Notes under the pieces: model-generated
What the model saw: only the letters and a program-made list of their open reading frames with translations
The model's database searches: none
What the model was told of the DNA's origin: nothing
Translations under genes and position numbers: made by a program
Part shown: positions 13,540 through 16,676 of the stretch, one piece after another
Layout: each line of letters opens with the position of its first letter
Numbering within the stretch: the stretch's first letter is position 1
Assembly (NCBI GenBank): GCA_014728765.1
Contig: WJLA01000067.1
Location: forward strand, 1 to 16,676
Origin: Candidatus Peregrinibacteria bacterium
GTDB lineage: Bacteria > Patescibacteriota > Gracilibacteria > UBA1369
DNA length: 16,676 bases
Direction: 5' to 3'

Positions 13540-15252
13540 AAAGCCACCACCACTTGAAAATCCACTATATCCTGAAGATGCGCTTGTGCTTCTTGGAGCG
13601 GCCGTCATATTTGTTGTGAAATTATTATTGAAGCTGTCTAAAGCATTCATGAAATAATATGTATTAAAACCTCTGGAAAATCCTGAGCGATTTGAGTTGT
13701 ACCAGTCCGGATTTTCTTTGTATAAATCTTTGCAAGCTTCAGACCATTTTTCACCCAGATTCAGTGCAATGGCATAAGGTAAAACCTTTTCGAAAATATT
13801 TTCTTGCTCATAAAATCTAATTCTGTCTTTTTCGGCGGTTGCAATAAACTCTTCGAATCCTTTGATTCTTATTAAAACATCTGCGCCTTTTTGCGTTTTC
13901 TTAGGCATAAATGGAGCAAAAGCTGCAATTACGACTGCCGACAACAAGAGGCCAATGAAAATGGATAATTGAAATGCTGCTAAAAAGTTTAAAAAAGTAA
14001 TGACCAAAAAAAAGACTGTTCCCGCTATTACAAAATATGTTTCTTTGGTTTTTTCAGGATTAAGTGCCAAATATTTCCTTGCAATCAAGTCTTTATAGAT
14101 AGTGGTTTTAATTTTGGGAATATTTTTATAAAATTTGTATTTTAGATCTTTGATATCTATTTTTGATTTTGATCCGGAAAATATTCCTTCATAAATTGTT
14201 TTTTCATAATTATTGAGGAGAGAAGACTTTTTATTTGGGATTTTTTCCAGGGTATAGTTATATTTTGAGCCGAAAAAAGTTTTTTTATTTTCCGTTTCAT
14301 TTATTTTAATATAACCTCTGATGGCAAGATCAATAATTGTGGCAGTAATGTCTCTGCTATCAACTGAATCGTCAATCAACGCTCCCAATTCAGCCGGCTT
14401 TAAATTGTCCGGAACATCATATTCAGGCATGATGGTGTCTTTTAGGGCTTTAGGGTCTCTTCCCTTCGTGTACCAAATATAATACATGAATAAGAAAACC
14501 AAAATTGGTATCAAATAACCCCAATTATCAATTATGAACCAAATAAATTTTGTAAAAACTGATGGTTGATCTACCAGATTTGTTGGAAAACCGGCCACTA
14601 TTGTGAGACCTTCGTAACTATCCAGCTCGTCTGTAGTTTCATAAAAGATTGTTTGATTATCAATTATTTCAAATTCGCATTCTTGAGCTCTACTATAAGT
14701 GGAGCCCGTAAAGCATTTTGCCATTAATTCTGAAGAGTTGGCACCTTCAGGAATTTCAACAGTTGTTGTTGCATTTAAAATTGGCACATCCCAGCCATTT
14801 CCGGTTGAGTTCCAAAAAAGTTCGTCGTGATCTTGGAATGTGTTAATGGTTCTCTTGACTTCGTAGTTGATTACATAAGTTTTTGCTTCTCTGAAATAGA
14901 TATTCGGGTTTCCGACTCTAATAATAACTGAATCGTTTTCTCGTTTTTCCAATATTTCATAAGCTTTTCCTTTTTCATCAGTTACACTTTTTAAGTCAAA
15001 TCTTACGTTAAAATTATTATTGAACTGATCTTTGTATTTGATCGGTATATAGCGAATAATACCTCTTTTGTCGACTCTGGCTTTGGAAAAATCGGCAACT
15101 ATGGTTTCAGTTACATTGATTGAACTGTCTTGATTTATTTTTATTCGCGTATCGAAATCGGAAATTACCCAATCTGTGTAGTTTTGTGCAATAGTGAAGC
15201 CCGGTATTAAAATCAGGCTAAAGAAAATTGATAAAAAAAATTTTTTTAGCAT
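13498..15252 (-). CDS. DUF2207 family membrane protein
   Basis: The 584 aa protein has the DUF2207 layout: an N-terminal signal peptide (about residues 1-22, LSIFFSLILIPGFTIA), a large extracytoplasmic beta-rich domain with RGIIRYIP near residue 63, a membrane span near 232-258 followed by YTKGRDPK, a cytoplasmic region rich in helices (PAELGALIDDSVDSRDITATIIDLAIRGYI looks winged-helix-like), a pair of membrane spans near 402-445, and a Gly-rich tail ending GGGGGSSW. That Gly/Phe/Ser tail is typical of the family. The biochemical role of DUF2207 is unknown; its usual partner is LemA, as here: the ATG begins one base after the lemA stop (TAAAATG), so translation is probably coupled. Its 3' end overlaps the convergent 376 aa gene by 42 bp. 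Confidence 0.92.
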   Translation of the reverse strand: MLKKFFLSIFFSLILIPGFTIAQNYTDWVISDFDTRIKINQDSSINVTETIVADFSKARVDKRGIIRYIPIKYKDQFNNNFNVRFDLKSVTDEKGKAYEILEKRENDSVIIRVGNPNIYFREAKTYVINYEVKRTINTFQDHDELFWNSTGNGWDVPILNATTTVEIPEGANSSELMAKCFTGSTYSRAQECEFEIIDNQTIFYETTDELDSYEGLTIVAGFPTNLVDQPSVFTKFIWFIIDNWGYLIPILVFLFMYYIWYTKGRDPKALKDTIMPEYDVPDNLKPAELGALIDDSVDSRDITATIIDLAIRGYIKINETENKKTFFGSKYNYTLEKIPNKKSSLLNNYEKTIYEGIFSGSKSKIDIKDLKYKFYKNIPKIKTTIYKDLIARKYLALNPEKTKETYFVIAGTVFFLVITFLNFLAAFQLSIFIGLLLSAVVIAAFAPFMPKKTQKGADVLIRIKGFEEFIATAEKDRIRFYEQENIFEKVLPYAIALNLGEKWSEACKDLYKENPDWYNSNRSGFSRGFNTYYFMNALDSFNNNFTTNMTAAPRSTSASSGYSGFSSGGGFSGGGFGGGGGSSW

Positions 15253-15253
15253 T

Positions 15254-15817
15254 TTATTCTTTTTCAGAGAAAGAAACTTTTACATTTTCTCTTTCTTCGG
15301 GGTTTTCAATTTCAAAGAAGTCTCTTCTGGCAAAATTAAATATTCCCGCGATTAAATTGTTAGGAAAAATTTCAATTTTGGTGTTGAAATCTCTAACAGT
15401 AGCATTGTAGTAACGTCTTGATAATTGAAGTTTTTCTTCAACTTCTCTAAGTGTTGCTTGGAGATCCAAGAAATTTTGATCCGCTTTTAATTCAGGATAA
15501 TTCTCGGCAACGGCGAATAAAGATTTCAATGCGCCAGTTAGCATGTTTTCCGCTTGGACTTGTTCTTCTGTTGTTGAGGCGTTAATAGCCATATTTCTGG
15601 CTTTTGTAACTTCTTCAAATGTGCTTTTTTCATGTTTGGCATAACCTTTGACTGTTTCCACCATATTAGGAATCAGGTCATATCTTCTTTTTAACTGAGT
15701 ATCTATGTCCGCCCAACCTTCATCAACTTTATTTTTCAGCCTAATTAAGTTGTTATAAATTCCTACAACAGCAAAAATCAAAACTGCAATAATTCCTAAA
15801 ATAATCAATAATTCCAT
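15254..15817 (-). CDS. lemA: LemA family protein
   Basis: The 187 aa protein has the LemA arrangement: one N-terminal membrane span (residues 2-22), a short outward or cytoplasmic link, and a long four-helix bundle with the family signatures VDEGWADIDTQLKRRYDLIPN (about 31-51), ETVKGYAKHE and LSRRYYNATVRDFN near 132-145, and NLIAGIFNFARRDFFEI near the end. Length is typical. LemA proteins are widespread membrane-anchored proteins of unclear molecular role, often next to DUF2207 or HtpX-type genes and linked to envelope stress in some bacteria. It is the first gene of the lemA-DUF2207 operon. No Shine-Dalgarno site is seen; the start is preceded by an A-rich stretch. Confidence 0.95.
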   Translation of the reverse strand: MELLIILGIIAVLIFAVVGIYNNLIRLKNKVDEGWADIDTQLKRRYDLIPNMVETVKGYAKHEKSTFEEVTKARNMAINASTTEEQVQAENMLTGALKSLFAVAENYPELKADQNFLDLQATLREVEEKLQLSRRYYNATVRDFNTKIEIFPNNLIAGIFNFARRDFFEIENPEERENVKVSFSEKE

Positions 15818-15848
15818 TTTTTTTGTTTTACTTAATAGATTTGTTCGA

Positions 15849-15877
15849 ATTTTAAATTAATTGATATTTTTTTGCAA
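15849..15877 (-). promoter_or_regulatory. Candidate promoter of the lemA-DUF2207 operon
   Basis: On the minus strand TTGCAA (15872-15877), a 17 bp spacer and TAAAAT (15849-15854), 31 bp before the lemA ATG. It sits in the 62 bp gap after the DinG-family stop, so lemA may be transcribed separately from the helicase or also by readthrough. Confidence 0.5.
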
Positions 15878-15879
15878 AT

Positions 15880-16676
15880 TTAAAGGCATTCATCAATTTT
15901 TTTTCCGATACAAATGTCAATGTTAATACCAACAGGTAATGAATCAATGAAACGTTGTCCGTAACTTTTTTGAATTAGCCTGGAATCTAAGATGACAACA
16001 CTGCCAGTGTCTTTGCTGGATCTGATTAATCGCCCAAAACCCTGCTTAAATCGTAAAATAGCTCGAGGTAAAGAAAATTGTTCGAATGGTTTTCGGAATT
16101 GTGAACTTCTGGCATTGATTATTGGATCGTCCGGTGGATCAAAAGGTAGTTTTTGAATTACAACGCAATTTAAATCATTACCAAGAATGTCGATTCCTTC
16201 CCAAAAACTGTTTGTTCCGAGAATAGCGCTTTTTTCCGGTTCATCTTTAAATTGAGAAATAATTTTCCCTCTTCCCCCACTAATACTTTGTCCCAGTAAA
16301 TTGATACCATGAGTTTTGAGTTCTGGGGCAAGCATATGAAATATTTTTGATAATTCTCTTTTTGCAGTGAATAAAATCAGGGTTCTTCCTTGATTTTTTA
16401 AAATAATTTTCTTGATACAATCTGCACATTCATAAATATAATTATCTTGTTTAGGTTCTGAAAGATCTTGTGGAATAATGATTTTTACTTGTTCCGGATA
16501 TGAAAAATTTGATGGTAATTGTATTTCTTCAAATTCTTCCCCTAATCCCAATTCATTTCTGAAATAATTAAAATTGTTCTCTGTTGTTAAAGTGGCAGAG
16601 GTTAAAATGATTGATTTTTTGAAATCAAAAAGTTTATTGTTTAAACTTTGTGAAATATTTAGAGGAACTGATTGGA
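15880..16676 (-). CDS. dinG: DinG-family ATP-dependent DNA helicase, C-terminal part
   Basis: The minus-strand frame is open to the window edge, so about 264 C-terminal residues are seen and the start lies outside; a TTG codon at 16551 is internal. The conserved superfamily 2 (XPD/DinG) helicase core is clear: SIILTSATL (16588-16614), a QGRTLILFTAK segment, GTNSFWEGIDI (motif V region, about 16188-16220), KLPFDPPDDP, and QGFGRLIRS (motif VI, about 16019-16047) followed by GSVVILDSR. These enzymes unwind 5'-3' and resolve R-loops, G-quadruplexes and stalled forks. The Fe-S cluster region, if present, is upstream of the window, so DinG cannot be told apart from YoaA-like relatives here. The gene lies 62 bp upstream of lemA on the same strand. 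Confidence 0.93.
   Translation of the reverse strand, partial: QSVPLNISQSLNNKLFDFKKSIILTSATLTTENNFNYFRNELGLGEEFEEIQLPSNFSYPEQVKIIIPQDLSEPKQDNYIYECADCIKKIILKNQGRTLILFTAKRELSKIFHMLAPELKTHGINLLGQSISGGRGKIISQFKDEPEKSAILGTNSFWEGIDILGNDLNCVVIQKLPFDPPDDPIINARSSQFRKPFEQFSLPRAILRFKQGFGRLIRSSKDTGSVVILDSRLIQKSYGQRFIDSLPVGINIDICIGKKIDECL

Noticed and set aside
16549..16551. TTG start for the DinG-family gene
   Set aside because: The frame continues upstream with SIILTSATL, a conserved helicase motif, to the window edge; the gene is truncated by the window.

Overview
The window is AT-rich bacterial DNA read with the standard bacterial code. Two genes end in TGA and no conserved gene carries an in-frame TGA, so the UGA=Gly lineages (Gracilibacteria, Absconditabacteria) are unlikely. 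Large B12-dependent ribonucleotide reductase, LemA plus DUF2207, many orphan genes, and mostly short leaders without Shine-Dalgarno sites suggest an uncultivated lineage, perhaps Patescibacteria/CPR of the Peregrinibacteria kind. That placement is an inference; no rRNA or other marker for taxonomy is present.

Layout. At the left, a partial orphan gene and a PEBP/YbhB-like gene lie on the minus strand. They are divergent from a two-gene plus-strand unit (82 aa orphan, then a 613 aa Ala/Lys-rich helical protein) that has an extended -10 promoter and a terminator. Next is nrdJ, a 1203 aa class II ribonucleotide reductase, preceded by two tandem NrdR boxes exactly 32 bp apart and followed by a clear terminator. 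Then comes a 432 aa protein that I read as a divergent, circularly permuted ATP-grasp enzyme, convergent with a 123 aa orphan.

From about 8.6 to 10.2 kb lies a compositionally foreign cassette on the minus strand. It holds one GC-rich gene for a secreted, possibly lipid-anchored Gly/Ser/Thr-rich protein with two six-cysteine modules of identical cysteine spacing. It has its own Shine-Dalgarno site, a long leader, and three successive hairpins downstream, the last being a strong terminator. Typical AT-rich DNA resumes with uvrB (excision repair), a 377 aa orphan, and the convergent minus-strand pair lemA and DUF2207, whose 3' end overlaps the orphan by 42 bp. A DinG-family helicase runs off the right edge.

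The recognisable genes concern DNA precursor supply and repair (nrdJ, uvrB, dinG) and the cell envelope (lemA/DUF2207, the Gly-rich secreted protein). They are not one operon; most have their own promoters. The items most worth following up are the permuted ATP-grasp protein, the GC-rich six-cysteine protein with its hairpins, and the NrdR control of nrdJ. No tRNA, rRNA, CRISPR array, transposase or origin was seen. No stretch longer than 300 bp lacks a gene; the longest gaps are 2922-3189, 10124-10378 and 8576-8761.
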